Source of the DNA: Vibrio methylphosphonaticus
GTDB taxonomy: Bacteria > Pseudomonadota > Gammaproteobacteria > Enterobacterales > Vibrionaceae
Assembly: GCF_023634655.1 (NCBI RefSeq)
Contig: NZ_JAMKMS010000001.1
Span: 124,001-188,000 of the forward strand
Direction: 5' to 3'
DNA length: 64,000 bases
The notes below the pieces were generated by a model, which was not told where the DNA came from, made no database searches, and was given only the letters and a program-made list of their open reading frames with translations. The position numbers and the translations under genes are program-made. Below are positions 18,014 to 29,853 of the stretch, one piece after another (positions within the stretch are counted from its first letter, which is position 1; every line of letters begins with the position of its first letter).

Positions 18014-18044
18014 AAAAAAACGTTGGCATACACCGCCAACGTTT
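18014..18044 (-). terminator. Terminator after the porin gene
   Basis: On the minus strand a perfect 10-bp stem AAACGTTGGC against GCCAACGTTT with a 7-base loop runs into seven Ts. It ends 15 bp before the lipoprotein start, leaving no room for a promoter between. Confidence 0.9.
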
Positions 18045-18092
18045 ACCTAACTACTAACACTTAAACCTAATAGCTCGATTGTTACTAATAGG

Positions 18093-19262
18093 TTAGAAAC
18101 CGTACTCTAAACCTACACGAGTAACGATATCTGAACGATTATCAGTGCTATCTTTTACATTCGTTGTACGTTGAGCAACTCGAATGTAAGGTACGAAACC
18201 GTTTACAACTGCCATCAATTGGCCTGAAATAGTGTTCTCGGCATCATCTTGACTAACACCACCTTTTTCAGAATCTAAGTTGGCAGCATAACCTAGCTTA
18301 AAGCCAATAGGACCATTCCAGTATTGACCAATAACAGAATACGAACCTTGGTCATGTTTTACGCTAGCTTGGTCAAGTTGCTCATGTTTATACGCCGCCG
18401 CTAAACCAAAGCCAGCAGGAAGAGCAAGATCAAAACCCACTAAATACGCTAGGGTATCTGTATCCGCTGTCGTTGAAGCTCCTGTGTAATACGAATCACC
18501 AGGGGCATAAGCATTCCCTTTATCATCTGTACCCGATTCTCCCTCTTGAGCAATCTTCCACTCTTCTGCGGTAGTGCTACCAGGACGTTTCCCCGACTCC
18601 ACAGCACCCATTAATGTCAGCTTTTCAAATGCATACTTAGCATTGGCACTTGCAAAGAAGGCGTCACGAGTTGCGTTACCACCACCATTGTCATCGTCAT
18701 CACGACCAACAGAAGCTGCAAATGTGAAGCCACCAAATTTAGGTGAATCATAACGAATCTGGTTTGACTGACGATCGTAGTGAGCATTAATGCCACCCCA
18801 ATCAAATACAGAGCCTAAACCTGGGTTAGAGAACGGCCAATCGACAATTTCATACAGTGGCGTCAATACACGACCAATTCGGACATTACCAAAATCACCA
18901 GATAAGCCAATATATGTATCACGGAAACCTAGGACACCACCAGATGTTCCACCATGAGCCCAGTCAGTATTATCAACATATCCAGATTCGATTTGCATCG
19001 TCACTCGGATGCTGTCTGTCATGTCGCCAGAAGCACGAAACCCAATTCTTGACTCATTTTCAACAGCAAAACCAGAACTATCAGATTCGTTGTCCGCTGT
19101 GTTGTAGTTAACAGCAGAGATTGCTGCAACACCATAAACCTCTACATCAAAGTCCGAGTTGATACCAACCTGACCGCCTGCACCTTCATCAGCGAAAGAT
19201 CCGAATGAAACGACTGACGCCACTGCTGCACCGATGAGAGTGCGTTTAAACATTTTTTCCAT
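18093..19262 (-). CDS. Gram-negative porin, candidate chitoporin
   Basis: A 389-residue trimeric-type outer-membrane porin: signal peptide ending at SFGSFA-DEG, a mature chain of alternating strands with SRIGFRASGD and VRIGRVLTPLYEIVDW (constriction-loop region with GLGSVFDWGG), and the C-terminal VGLEYGF ending in Phe. The start ATG at 19262 has AGGAG 8 bp upstream. From memory, the porin beside ligA in V. cholerae (VC0972) is the chitoporin of the chitin regulon, so this may be its orthologue; an OmpU-like general porin is the alternative. It has a strong terminator and a long AT-rich promoter region. Confidence 0.88.
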   Translation of the reverse strand: MEKMFKRTLIGAAVASVVSFGSFADEGAGGQVGINSDFDVEVYGVAAISAVNYNTADNESDSSGFAVENESRIGFRASGDMTDSIRVTMQIESGYVDNTDWAHGGTSGGVLGFRDTYIGLSGDFGNVRIGRVLTPLYEIVDWPFSNPGLGSVFDWGGINAHYDRQSNQIRYDSPKFGGFTFAASVGRDDDDNGGGNATRDAFFASANAKYAFEKLTLMGAVESGKRPGSTTAEEWKIAQEGESGTDDKGNAYAPGDSYYTGASTTADTDTLAYLVGFDLALPAGFGLAAAYKHEQLDQASVKHDQGSYSVIGQYWNGPIGFKLGYAANLDSEKGGVSQDDAENTISGQLMAVVNGFVPYIRVAQRTTNVKDSTDNRSDIVTRVGLEYGF

Positions 19263-19744
19263 GGAATAAACTCCTAAAAATGGATATAGCTGTTGTTAAT
19301 ATTTCGCCTTAAGTTGGCCGCCGAAGGGAAATATTTCCTTTTTAATTTTAATAACCAGAACTACTGATTAATTTCCTGTCTACACCGTGTGTATCCATAT
19401 CCTCAAGACTAACTTCGCAACAAAAAATATCAATTATCAGTTCACTTTACATAAAAAAAATAGGAGCCACCGCAAACTTTACCTTCACTTATTGATGAAG
19501 ATCTTATTTTCTATATCAAAAAACAAAAAATATTTTAATACCTTTAAAATCAACAACTTAAAAATACATAGCATTGTAATTACGTGATATGACTCGCAAC
19601 GGTTTTTTATTTAATCATCTTCATAAAATAAACAACGCAATGATCACATAATTATTTTCATATTTTATTACCTAATTTAAACTTGAAGTCGCTCGCAAAA
19701 AAAAGGAGCCTCATAAGAGACTCCTTTTATAACAATAAATAGTA
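19263..19744. other. Long AT-rich promoter region of the porin gene
   Basis: About 480 bp between the porin start and the ligA terminator, very AT-rich in 19380-19680. A short palindrome GAAATATTTC (19329-19338) lies in the porin leader. The open stretch 19387-19587 has no ribosome site, a low-complexity Lys/Asn/Ile composition and no recognisable product, so it is not called. Confidence 0.55.
19697..19728 (-). terminator. Terminator after ligA
   Basis: On the minus strand a 12-bp stem (AAAAGGAGtCTC type, one mismatch) around a four-base loop is followed by eight Ts. Confidence 0.88.
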
Positions 19745-21802
<2,058 letters not shown>

Positions 21803-21821
21803 TTACTAATAAATGGTTATG

Positions 21822-22838
21822 TTACGCACCCGCTTTTACGCGGTTAAAATCCTGAATCTGTTTTTTATAGGCATCAATGCGAGTTGGAGTGAGTAAGTTA
21901 CGTTGGTCATCCAAAACATTGCCACTAACATCGTCCGCTATCTGTTGCGCGGTTCTAAGCATGAGCTTGAAGTTTTGCTCTGCTTCGCCAAAACACGGCA
22001 ACGTCATAAAGAATGAAATACCTTTCGTTGTAAACGTTTCTGGATCGTCATGTTGGAGTGTGCCTGGCTGCATCATGTTCGCAACACTAAAGAGAACTTT
22101 ACCTGTCCCAGAGAGATCGGCATGGCGATGAAAGATATCCATATCGCCATAGATCAAACCATTCTGGCGCATGCTATCGAATAACTTACTGCCTACAAAT
22201 GGCTCGCTCCCCGCACAGTGTACATTCATCACCAAGACTTGCATCTCTGGTTCTTCTGGCTCACTAATCTCTGGTTCTTTCGGTGTGTTTGACGCCGCTA
22301 ACGTGCCCTGACTATTAGTGACAGGCTTATTTTCATTAACTTCAGAAAACGTGTGTGACGACACAACCTGATCGACAGGTTCCACTTTTTGCTCGTCCAC
22401 ATCGAGAGCATCAAAGTCAAAGGTGGGTTCCTTTAACTCTAGAGGTTCTAGTGGTTCCAAATCATCGATAGTTTCTTTTGCACTAAATGATGGTACGTCG
22501 TCAATTTCATAAGAGACAGTGGCTGAGTTAGCCTTTTCGAGATCTTTCTCATATTTAGTCGGCTCATCCGACACTGCGACATCATCAAGAGGATCAAATG
22601 CGGGTGCTTGTTGGTTCAACCCAAAATCAGGCTCGCTTTTAACCTTACGCACGATCTCAAAATCATCTTCTGGTGCCACATAATGATCATCGTCATCCGA
22701 TTGTTCATCAATATTTCCCAAAGGTCGATCACCAAATTTTTTCTGGCCTTCTTTCTTGCTTGACCATAAGCCATGAAACAACAGCGCCGCTATGGCTAAG
22801 GCACCGACAATTATGAGTACGAATCGCAATTCCTGCAT
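21822..22838 (-). CDS. zipA: Cell division protein ZipA
   Basis: Anchors FtsZ to the inner membrane at the division site. The N-terminal transmembrane helix ([22 protein letters not shown]) is followed by a long acidic, disordered linker rich in Glu, Asp and Pro (about residues 30-200) and a C-terminal FtsZ-binding domain with [17 protein letters not shown] and [17 protein letters not shown]. At 338 residues it is normal. It is divergent from cysZ and directly upstream of ligA, the same pairing as in E. coli. Confidence 0.96.
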   Translation of the reverse strand: MQELRFVLIIVGALAIAALLFHGLWSSKKEGQKKFGDRPLGNIDEQSDDDDHYVAPEDDFEIVRKVKSEPDFGLNQQAPAFDPLDDVAVSDEPTKYEKDLEKANSATVSYEIDDVPSFSAKETIDDLEPLEPLELKEPTFDFDALDVDEQKVEPVDQVVSSHTFSEVNENKPVTNSQGTLAASNTPKEPEISEPEEPEMQVLVMNVHCAGSEPFVGSKLFDSMRQNGLIYGDMDIFHRHADLSGTGKVLFSVANMMQPGTLQHDDPETFTTKGISFFMTLPCFGEAEQNFKLMLRTAQQIADDVSGNVLDDQRNLLTPTRIDAYKKQIQDFNRVKAGA

Positions 22839-23023
22839 TGTTTGCTCTCAATGTTATAAAAATAGTCCTTATTGAAGTGCTTAAACACTTCCAACTGACC
22901 TACTCTACCAAAACTCTACCTATTATTAGAACACCTTAGTATAAGAAGTTTGTGATTTCCTCTGACCTTTTTTGCTATAGTCGCCCTAAAGCCCTGCTAA
23001 ATCACTATAAAAGGAGCCTAACT

Positions 23024-23761
23024 TTGAACAAAGCCACTACCGGATTTGGTTATTTCCACCAAGGTTTTCAGCTTGCTTTCACGCCTGGCATTCGTCGCTA
23101 CGTGATCATGCCTTTGCTCGCTAATATTTTATTGGTTGGCTCCGCTATGTATTACCTCTTTTCGAACTTAAACATTTGGATTGAGAGCTGGATGGGCGCG
23201 TTACCAGAATTCTTGTCATGGTTAAGTTATGTCTTATGGCCACTGCTTACGTTAACCATCTTGGCTACCTTTTCATATTTTTTCAGTACGCTGGCAAATT
23301 TTATTGCCGCGCCATTTAATGGCCTACTTGCTGAAAAAGTTGAAGAATCACTAACGCAACAAAAAGTGTCTGATGATGGCATACTCAGCGTTGTAAAGGA
23401 TGTGCCACGAATTATGGCAAGAGAGTGGCGTAAATTGCTTTATGTAATGCCAAAAGCAGTCGGCCTTTTCCTACTGTTATTAATACCCGCTCTGGGGCAA
23501 ACTATTGCGCCGTTTCTTTGGTTTATTTTTACCGCTTGGATGTTAGCTATCCAATATTGTGATTACCCATTTGATAATCATAAAGTCCCATTCAACGACA
23601 TGCGCTTGTCGTTAAAACGAAAGCAGGGCAAAAGCTACAGCTTTGGTGCGATCGTTGCTTTGTTTACTTCAATCCCAATTTTAAACTTGTTTGTCATGCC
23701 TATAGCAGTTTGCGGTGCAACAGCAATGTGGGTACAAGAGTTTAAAGAGCAACATAAATAA
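23024..23761 (+). CDS. cysZ: Sulfate transport/regulatory membrane protein CysZ
   Basis: Inner-membrane sulfate permease feeding cysteine synthesis. From the TTG at 23024 the protein has 245 residues and starts MNKATTGFGYFHQGFQLAF, as expected for the family; AAGGAG lies 7 bp upstream. The open frame begins at 22952, but the added residues are unlike CysZ. Several hydrophobic helices are visible, with family motifs such as DYPFDNHKVPF and the GFGYF start. It is divergent from zipA; cysK, its neighbour in many relatives, is not beside it here. Confidence 0.93.
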   Translation: MNKATTGFGYFHQGFQLAFTPGIRRYVIMPLLANILLVGSAMYYLFSNLNIWIESWMGALPEFLSWLSYVLWPLLTLTILATFSYFFSTLANFIAAPFNGLLAEKVEESLTQQKVSDDGILSVVKDVPRIMAREWRKLLYVMPKAVGLFLLLLIPALGQTIAPFLWFIFTAWMLAIQYCDYPFDNHKVPFNDMRLSLKRKQGKSYSFGAIVALFTSIPILNLFVMPIAVCGATAMWVQEFKEQHK

Positions 23762-23785
23762 CCCGCGACTCCAACCATTCACTAG

Positions 23786-23814
23786 TCAGTCCCCTCACAC
23801 AAAGAAGGGACTGA
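23786..23814. terminator. Hairpin between convergent cysZ and ybeL
   Basis: An 8-bp stem TCAGTCCC against GGGACTGA around a 13-base loop lies between the two converging genes. It lacks a good T run, so the strength is uncertain. Confidence 0.5.
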
Positions 23815-23827
23815 TGAATTAACGAGA

Positions 23828-24298
23828 TTAAGGCTTAAGCGGCTGCCTATTAAACGTTTTGTGACCGCACTTACTGCAGTTTGAAATGGTTGTCGGGTGG
23901 TTATATTCCGCTTTATGGCCACACTCTTCACAGACCAACACCCCGAAACCTACCATTTCTCCTGCGTGATACACGCCTTGATGTTCAAGATCCTGAAATA
24001 GCTCTAACCACTCAACTTTTGTTTTATCTGTTATGTCTAACAGACCTTGCCAAATAGAGTTGGCCACCATTAAATAAAATGGCCCACTTTTACTTTCTTC
24101 GTAGTTTTCAGCAAATTCTTTTAAGTCCGAATTGATATAGGCTGAGATCAACGCCATTTCGTCTTTTGTCATGTCATTAGCAGCTTCAATCACTGAACCT
24201 GACTTCTCGAGCACATGCTGCACTTCTTCAGGGCTGTGTTTGAGGTTCTCCACCACATCTTCAAACATCTCTTCATAGCTGGCTTTACGTTTAGGCAT
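23828..24298 (-). CDS. ybeL: Zinc-ribbon protein YbeL (DUF1451)
   Basis: A 156-residue soluble protein of unknown role. The N-terminal two thirds are helical and charged (YEEMFEDVVENLKHSPEEVQ), and the C-terminus is a zinc ribbon with two CxxC pairs, LVCEECGH and SNCSKCGH. The ATG at 24298 has a GGGGGAT ribosome site; the longer frame to 24325 adds residues absent from the family. As in E. coli, it is divergent from leuS. Confidence 0.88.
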   Translation of the reverse strand: MPKRKASYEEMFEDVVENLKHSPEEVQHVLEKSGSVIEAANDMTKDEMALISAYINSDLKEFAENYEESKSGPFYLMVANSIWQGLLDITDKTKVEWLELFQDLEHQGVYHAGEMVGFGVLVCEECGHKAEYNHPTTISNCSKCGHKTFNRQPLKP

Positions 24299-24552
24299 AG
24301 ATCCCCCTATTCTGGACAAAATCACTGGAGCTGCCGCAAGGCAACAAACGGAATAATCTTATAAGCATAGCTTGCTATCTCATAAGACCTAACTGGTGAT
24401 CCCGTTTATACGCGCCATCATCAACACTACAACTTCCAGTACTCAAGCTACATTGACTATTGTTGACGGCGCCTGCTTTAGGTATTCTATGATGATCTAG
24501 TAGTCTCTGTTTTAACAGAACTCACAAATTCCAAGATAACCGGAAATCATCG

Positions 24553-27129
24553 ATGCAAGAACAATACAACCCGCAAGAGATTGAACGTAACGTTCAAGAG
24601 CACTGGGACAACAATAAAACCTTTGTTGTAAGTGAAGACGCAAATAAAGAAAAATTCTACTGCCTATCTATGTTCCCGTACCCAAGTGGTCGACTGCACA
24701 TGGGTCATGTTCGTAACTATACCATCGGTGATGTGGTTTCACGCTTCCAACGCCTGCAAGGTAAAAATGTAATGCAACCAATTGGTTGGGATGCATTTGG
24801 TCTACCGGCAGAAAATGCAGCAGTAAAAAACAACACAGCTCCAGCACCGTGGACTTACGAAAACATTGAGTACATGAAAAACCAGCTTAAACTTCTAGGC
24901 TTTGGTTACGATTGGAGCCGTGAATTCGCAACATGTACGCCAGAGTACTACCGTTGGGAACAAGAGTTCTTCACTAAGCTTTACGAAAAAGGCCTGGTTT
25001 ACAAGAAGACTTCTTCAGTGAACTGGTGTCCAAACGACCAAACGGTTCTTGCAAACGAGCAAGTAGAAGACGGTTGCTGCTGGCGTTGTGATACCCCAGT
25101 AGAGCAAAAGAAGATTCCACAGTGGTTTATTAAAATCACTGAGTACGCTCAAGAGCTACTCGACGATCTAGACAACCTTGAAGGTTGGCCTGAAATGGTT
25201 AAAACCATGCAGCGCAACTGGATCGGTCGCTCTGAAGGTGTTGAGCTATCTTTCGCTGTTAACGGCGAAGAAGCACCACTAGAAGTGTACACAACTCGTC
25301 CAGATACACTAATGGGTGTTTCTTACGTTGGTATCGCTGCAGGTCACCCTCTTGCAGAGAAAGCATCGAAGACCAACCCGGAGCTTGCTGCATTCGTTGA
25401 AGAGTGTCGTAACACGAAAGTTGCTGAAGCTGAACTCGCTACGATGGAAAAGAAAGGTATGGATACTGGCCTAACGGCTATCCACCCTCTTAACGGTCGT
25501 GTTGTTCCTGTATACGTAGCAAACTTCGTACTTATGGATTACGGCACAGGCGCGGTAATGGCGGTTCCAGCTCACGATCAACGTGACTACGAATTCGCAA
25601 CTAAGTACGGCATCGATATCATCCCAGTAATCAAACCTGAAGATGGTTCTGAACTAGACGTTTCTGAAGCGGCTTACACTGAAAAAGGTGTCCTGTTCGA
25701 CTCTGGTGAATTCGATGGTCTTGCGTTCCAAGAAGCATTCGATGCAATCGCTGCGAAGCTTGAAGCTGAAGGCAAAGGTAAGAAGACAGTAAACTTCCGT
25801 CTACGTGACTGGGGTGTATCTCGTCAGCGTTACTGGGGTGCTCCAATCCCAATGGTCACCACTGAAGACGGTGAAGTTCACCCAGTACCAGCAGATCAAC
25901 TGCCAGTCATTCTTCCTGAAGATGTAGTAATGGATGGCGTAACAAGCCCAATCAAGGCTGACAAGTCTTGGGCTGAAACCACATTCAATGGCGAACCAGC
26001 TCTACGTGAAACAGACACGTTCGATACGTTCATGGAATCTTCTTGGTACTACGCTCGTTACTGTTCTCCACAAGCAGACGACATTCTAGATCCAGAGAAA
26101 GCAAACTACTGGCTGCCTGTTGACCAATACGTTGGTGGTATCGAGCACGCTTGTATGCACCTGCTTTACTCTCGTTTCTTCCATAAGCTTCTTCGTGATG
26201 CGGGTTACGTGACGTCTGACGAACCATTCAAGCAACTACTATGTCAAGGTATGGTTCTGGCTGACGCGTTCTATCACGAAAACGAAAAAGGCACCAAAGA
26301 GTGGATTGCACCGACTGACGTAACAGTTGAACGTGACGGTAAAGGTCGCATCGAAAAAGCAGTCGACGATCAAGGCCGCGAAGTTGAGCACTCAGGCATG
26401 ATCAAAATGTCTAAGTCTAAGAACAACGGTATCGATCCACAAGAGATGGTAGACAAGTACGGCGCTGACACAGTACGTCTATTCATGATGTTTGCATCAC
26501 CGGCAGACATGACGCTTGAGTGGCAAGAGTCTGGCGTTGAAGGTGCTAACCGCTTCCTTAAACGTGTTTGGAAATTGGTTCACGCACACTCTTCTAAAGG
26601 TGCCACAGAATCTGTTGATGCTTCTGCACTATCTGGCGACCAGAAAGCACTTCGTCGTGATATCCACAAGACTATCGCGAAAGTAACGGACGATATTGGC
26701 CGCCGCCAAACGTTCAACACGGCAATCGCTGCAATCATGGAACTGATGAACAAGCTGGCGAAAGCACCTCAAGAATCTGCACAAGACCGTGCCATCCTTG
26801 ACGAAGCGCTAAAAGCGGTAGTACGCATGCTTTACCCAATGACTCCACACATCTCTTACGAAATGTGGATTGCACTTGGTGAATCAAACGTAGACTCAGC
26901 AACATGGCCAACTTTCGATGAGAAAGCGCTAGTTGAAGACGAGAAAACTATCGTTGTCATGATCAACGGTAAGCTACGTGCGAAACTCACCGTTGCTGCT
27001 GATGCAACAGAGGAGCAAGTTCGTGAACTAGGACTCAACGATGAAAATGCGAAAAAGTTCTTAGATGGACTCACCATTCGCAAGGTTATCTTTGTTCCTG
27101 GTAAGCTATTGAACATCGTAGCAAACTAA
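24553..27129 (+). CDS. leuS: Leucyl-tRNA synthetase
   Basis: Class I synthetase charging tRNA-Leu, 858 residues. The HIGH motif is in [14 protein letters not shown], the editing (CP1) domain has its threonine-rich [11 protein letters not shown] and the [18 protein letters not shown] pocket, and KMSKSKNNG is the second signature. The anticodon domain and C-terminal appendage are complete. Codon use is strongly biased, as expected of a highly expressed gene. It starts the leuS-lptE-holA-rsfS run. Confidence 0.99.
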   Translation: MQEQYNPQEIERNVQEHWDNNKTFVVSEDANKEKFYCLSMFPYPSGRLHMGHVRNYTIGDVVSRFQRLQGKNVMQPIGWDAFGLPAENAAVKNNTAPAPWTYENIEYMKNQLKLLGFGYDWSREFATCTPEYYRWEQEFFTKLYEKGLVYKKTSSVNWCPNDQTVLANEQVEDGCCWRCDTPVEQKKIPQWFIKITEYAQELLDDLDNLEGWPEMVKTMQRNWIGRSEGVELSFAVNGEEAPLEVYTTRPDTLMGVSYVGIAAGHPLAEKASKTNPELAAFVEECRNTKVAEAELATMEKKGMDTGLTAIHPLNGRVVPVYVANFVLMDYGTGAVMAVPAHDQRDYEFATKYGIDIIPVIKPEDGSELDVSEAAYTEKGVLFDSGEFDGLAFQEAFDAIAAKLEAEGKGKKTVNFRLRDWGVSRQRYWGAPIPMVTTEDGEVHPVPADQLPVILPEDVVMDGVTSPIKADKSWAETTFNGEPALRETDTFDTFMESSWYYARYCSPQADDILDPEKANYWLPVDQYVGGIEHACMHLLYSRFFHKLLRDAGYVTSDEPFKQLLCQGMVLADAFYHENEKGTKEWIAPTDVTVERDGKGRIEKAVDDQGREVEHSGMIKMSKSKNNGIDPQEMVDKYGADTVRLFMMFASPADMTLEWQESGVEGANRFLKRVWKLVHAHSSKGATESVDASALSGDQKALRRDIHKTIAKVTDDIGRRQTFNTAIAAIMELMNKLAKAPQESAQDRAILDEALKAVVRMLYPMTPHISYEMWIALGESNVDSATWPTFDEKALVEDEKTIVVMINGKLRAKLTVAADATEEQVRELGLNDENAKKFLDGLTIRKVIFVPGKLLNIVAN

Positions 27130-27149
27130 GTCGCGTCCTTGGTAATAAG

Positions 27150-27172
27150 GTCGCAGGTGTTATGCCTGCGAC
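27150..27172 (+). terminator. Hairpin between leuS and lptE
   Basis: An 8-bp stem GTCGCAGG against CCTGCGAC followed by only three Ts. It may be a leaky terminator that lowers expression of lptE and holA relative to leuS. Confidence 0.55.
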
Positions 27173-27276
27173 TTTCATCACTGATGATGATTCCATATCC
27201 TAAAGCCATCATTGTTTTATTTAAGCTTCCTGCTAGGGCGCTTACATAAACCATTGTCTAACGAGTAAGCGGTATT

Positions 27277-27849
27277 ATGCGCCTGTTAAAACACAATCTA
27301 CTAAAATTCTTTTCCGTGTTCCTGCTCACCTCGCTCCTTAGCGCTTGTGGATTCCAACTTCGTGGTGAGTACACGGTACCGGATGATATAAAAGAAATTT
27401 CGGTCACCAGTTTTGATCAATACAGTATAATTACACGCAAAATCAAAGAGCAACTTCGTCTTAGTAATATTGAATTGGTGACGCCTCGTATGGACGTAAC
27501 CAACCTGCATATCACAGGCGAAAGGACAGAAGATCGTACGCTTTCGTTGTATCAAAATACCCGAGCTGCAGAAAAAGAAATCACTTACGAGGTTGAATAC
27601 CGAGTCACCATTCCTAACCTAGGCTCTAAAGACTTTATTGCCACGATGACCCGAAGCTATCTTGATAACCCGTTATCGGCACTCGCAAAATCAGCCGAAC
27701 GTAAGTTATTGGAAAATGAGATGCGTGAACTTGCCGCGCAACAAATGATGCGCCAAATGGCTCGCTTGAAAGCAGAAATTGAAGAATTCGAACTAGAACA
27801 AAAAGAAGCAGAAACGACAGCAGAGCCAGCAGCAACGCCTAACTCCTAG
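27277..27849 (+). CDS. lptE: LPS-assembly lipoprotein LptE
   Basis: Outer-membrane lipoprotein that plugs LptD and delivers lipopolysaccharide to the surface. The lipobox LLSAC gives Cys23, followed by the conserved GFQLRG. The rest carries the family's TERTEDRTLSLY-like strand region and a C-terminal Glu-rich tail (IEEFELEQKEAETTAEP). It is 190 residues long and sits between leuS and holA exactly as in E. coli. Confidence 0.95.
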   Translation: MRLLKHNLLKFFSVFLLTSLLSACGFQLRGEYTVPDDIKEISVTSFDQYSIITRKIKEQLRLSNIELVTPRMDVTNLHITGERTEDRTLSLYQNTRAAEKEITYEVEYRVTIPNLGSKDFIATMTRSYLDNPLSALAKSAERKLLENEMRELAAQQMMRQMARLKAEIEEFELEQKEAETTAEPAATPNS

Positions 27850-27954
27850 TGTATTTTCATTTAAGAGTTTACGTTCTACTGTGCGAATTTACGTTGTATT
27901 GCGAGAAGTCTGTGCTATTCGCAATAAAATTAAGCCTTAGTACAAGGAATTAAT

Positions 27955-28974
27955 GTGAAAGTTTTTGCCGATCGTCTCAAAGAGTCGCTCACTCAACGCT
28001 GGTTTGCCTGCTACCTCTTATTTGGTAATGAACCATTATTTATTCAAGAAAGCCGAACTCACATCGTCGCGCGGGCTAAAGCATTAGGCTTTGAAGAACA
28101 TCACAGATTCGTTGTCGATGCTTCCGTTGATTGGAATGAGGTGTTTGATTGCACTCAGTCAATGAGCCTATTTTCATCAAAACAAATTATTGAATTAGAG
28201 CTTCCTGAAGCTGGTGTTAATGCGGCGATTGCGAAACAATTAACAGAAATAGCTAGCCAACTTCATGATGACATTGTGTTAGTGATATCGGGTAACAAGT
28301 TAACTCGTGCTCAAGAATCTGCCGCTTGGTTTAAAGCACTAAATGGTTGCCATGTAAGCTGCACGACTCCGGACATCAAACGTTTGCCCCAATGGGTCAC
28401 GCAACGATGCCGAGCGATCAATCTCACGCCCGATCACGAAGCCGTTCAGCTGCTATGTCAATGGCATGAAGGCAACCTATTTGCGCTATCTCAAAGCCTC
28501 GAAAAACTGACACTTTTATACCCTGATGGGCAATTAACACTCATTCGAGTTCAAGAAGCACTCAGCCGCCATAACCATTTTACCGTTTTTCATTGGGTTG
28601 ATGCCATGCTGGAAGGTAAAGCGAAGCGAGCTCAAAGAATCTTAACTCAGCTTGAGTCAGAAGGCATTGAAGCCATTATTTTGCTAAGAACGGTTCAAAA
28701 AGAGTTGTTTCAACTGGTTAAAATGCAACAAGCACTTACTCAGCTTTCCATGGCGCAAGTATTTGATAAATTTCGCGTATGGCAAAATAAGAAACCCCTT
28801 TATAACGCCGCGCTAACCCGTTTACCACCAGCTAGACTCAAACAGTCTATTCAACTGTTGGCACAGATAGAAGTCCAAGCAAAAACACAGTATGACGTTA
28901 GTCCTTGGCCATTAATTCATCAGTTATCCATGAACTTGAGCGTTACTGACACACCAATGTCTTTACCTCACTAA
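27955..28974 (+). CDS. holA: DNA polymerase III delta subunit HolA
   Basis: Clamp-loader subunit that opens the beta clamp. The start is GTG (MKVFADRLKESL) and the protein has 339 residues, close to E. coli. Visible family traits are the N-terminal LLFGNEPLFIQES region that contacts the clamp and the middle AAA+-like domain without a functional P-loop. In E. coli, nadD follows; here only 75 bp separate holA from rsfS. Confidence 0.94.
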   Translation: MKVFADRLKESLTQRWFACYLLFGNEPLFIQESRTHIVARAKALGFEEHHRFVVDASVDWNEVFDCTQSMSLFSSKQIIELELPEAGVNAAIAKQLTEIASQLHDDIVLVISGNKLTRAQESAAWFKALNGCHVSCTTPDIKRLPQWVTQRCRAINLTPDHEAVQLLCQWHEGNLFALSQSLEKLTLLYPDGQLTLIRVQEALSRHNHFTVFHWVDAMLEGKAKRAQRILTQLESEGIEAIILLRTVQKELFQLVKMQQALTQLSMAQVFDKFRVWQNKKPLYNAALTRLPPARLKQSIQLLAQIEVQAKTQYDVSPWPLIHQLSMNLSVTDTPMSLPH

Positions 28975-29049
28975 AACCTGTTATAATCCAAAGATCAATA
29001 ACCGCTACATGTTATTGCCTTGTTCTATTCCACAAAAGAGGAAAACCCC

Positions 29050-29367
29050 TTGCAACACGAAGAATTGAAACTATTTCTAGCTGATAAAGCGGATGACATG
29101 AAAGCCGTTGATATCGTTACCATTGATGTAATCGGTAAATCAAATGTCACTGACTTCATGATCGTGTGCACCGGTACATCGAAAAGACATGTTGTTTCTA
29201 TTGCAGACCACGTCGCAACGGAAGTAAAGAAAATAGGTCTAGAACCACTTGGTGTCGACGGTGAAGAAGAAGGCGAATGGGTCGTTCTGGATATGGGCTC
29301 CACTATGCTACATGTCATGCAAGAACAGCACCGAGAGCTTTATCAATTAGAAAAACTCTGGGGCTAA
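29050..29367 (+). CDS. rsfS: Ribosomal silencing factor RsfS
   Basis: Binds ribosomal protein L14 and blocks subunit joining under nutrient limitation. From the TTG at 29050 (GAGG 8 bp upstream) the protein has 105 residues, the standard length, beginning [20 protein letters not shown]. Typical motifs [13 protein letters not shown] and GEWVVLDMG are present. An upstream in-frame codon at 29020 is less likely. Only 4 bp separate it from rlmH. Confidence 0.93.
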   Translation: MQHEELKLFLADKADDMKAVDIVTIDVIGKSNVTDFMIVCTGTSKRHVVSIADHVATEVKKIGLEPLGVDGEEEGEWVVLDMGSTMLHVMQEQHRELYQLEKLWG

Positions 29368-29371
29368 TCGC

Positions 29372-29842
29372 TTGAAACTACAACTCATCGCTGTCGGGAC
29401 TAAAATGCCTAAATGGGTGGAAGAAGGCTTTCAAGAGTATCGCCGACGCTTCCCTCATGATATGCCTTTGGAGCTGATTGAGATACCGGCTGGAAAACGC
29501 GGTAAAAATGCCGATATTGCACGTATCTTACAAAAAGAAGGCGACGCTATGTTGGCGGCGGTTCCGAAAGGAAACAGAGTCGTCACCTTAGATATTCCGG
29601 GCAAGAAATGGGATACTCCTCAACTTGCCGAGCAACTTGAAAGTTGGAAGCTTGATGCCCGTGATGTCTCCATTTTGATCGGTGGTCCTGAGGGCTTAGC
29701 GCCAGCATGTAAAGCGGCTGCCGACCAAAGCTGGTCATTATCGGCATTAACACTGCCGCATCCATTGGTACGAATAGTGATGGCAGAGAGCTTATATCGA
29801 GCTTGGTCAATTACCACTAATCATCCTTACCATCGAGAGTAG
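29372..29842 (+). CDS. rlmH: 23S rRNA pseudouridine1915 N3-methyltransferase RlmH
   Basis: SPOUT-class enzyme that methylates pseudouridine 1915 in the A-site helix 69. The protein is 156 residues, begins [13 protein letters not shown] from a TTG codon and has the knot motif [10 protein letters not shown] and the C-terminal HPYHRE. It is translated four bases after rsfS and 11 bp before mrdA. Confidence 0.95.
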   Translation: MKLQLIAVGTKMPKWVEEGFQEYRRRFPHDMPLELIEIPAGKRGKNADIARILQKEGDAMLAAVPKGNRVVTLDIPGKKWDTPQLAEQLESWKLDARDVSILIGGPEGLAPACKAAADQSWSLSALTLPHPLVRIVMAESLYRAWSITTNHPYHRE

Positions 29843-29853
29843 TTTCACCTCCT

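Noticed and set aside
19387..19587. 66-codon frame in the porin upstream region
   Set aside because: Low-complexity Lys/Asn/Ile composition from AT-rich DNA, no ribosome site, no recognisable product.
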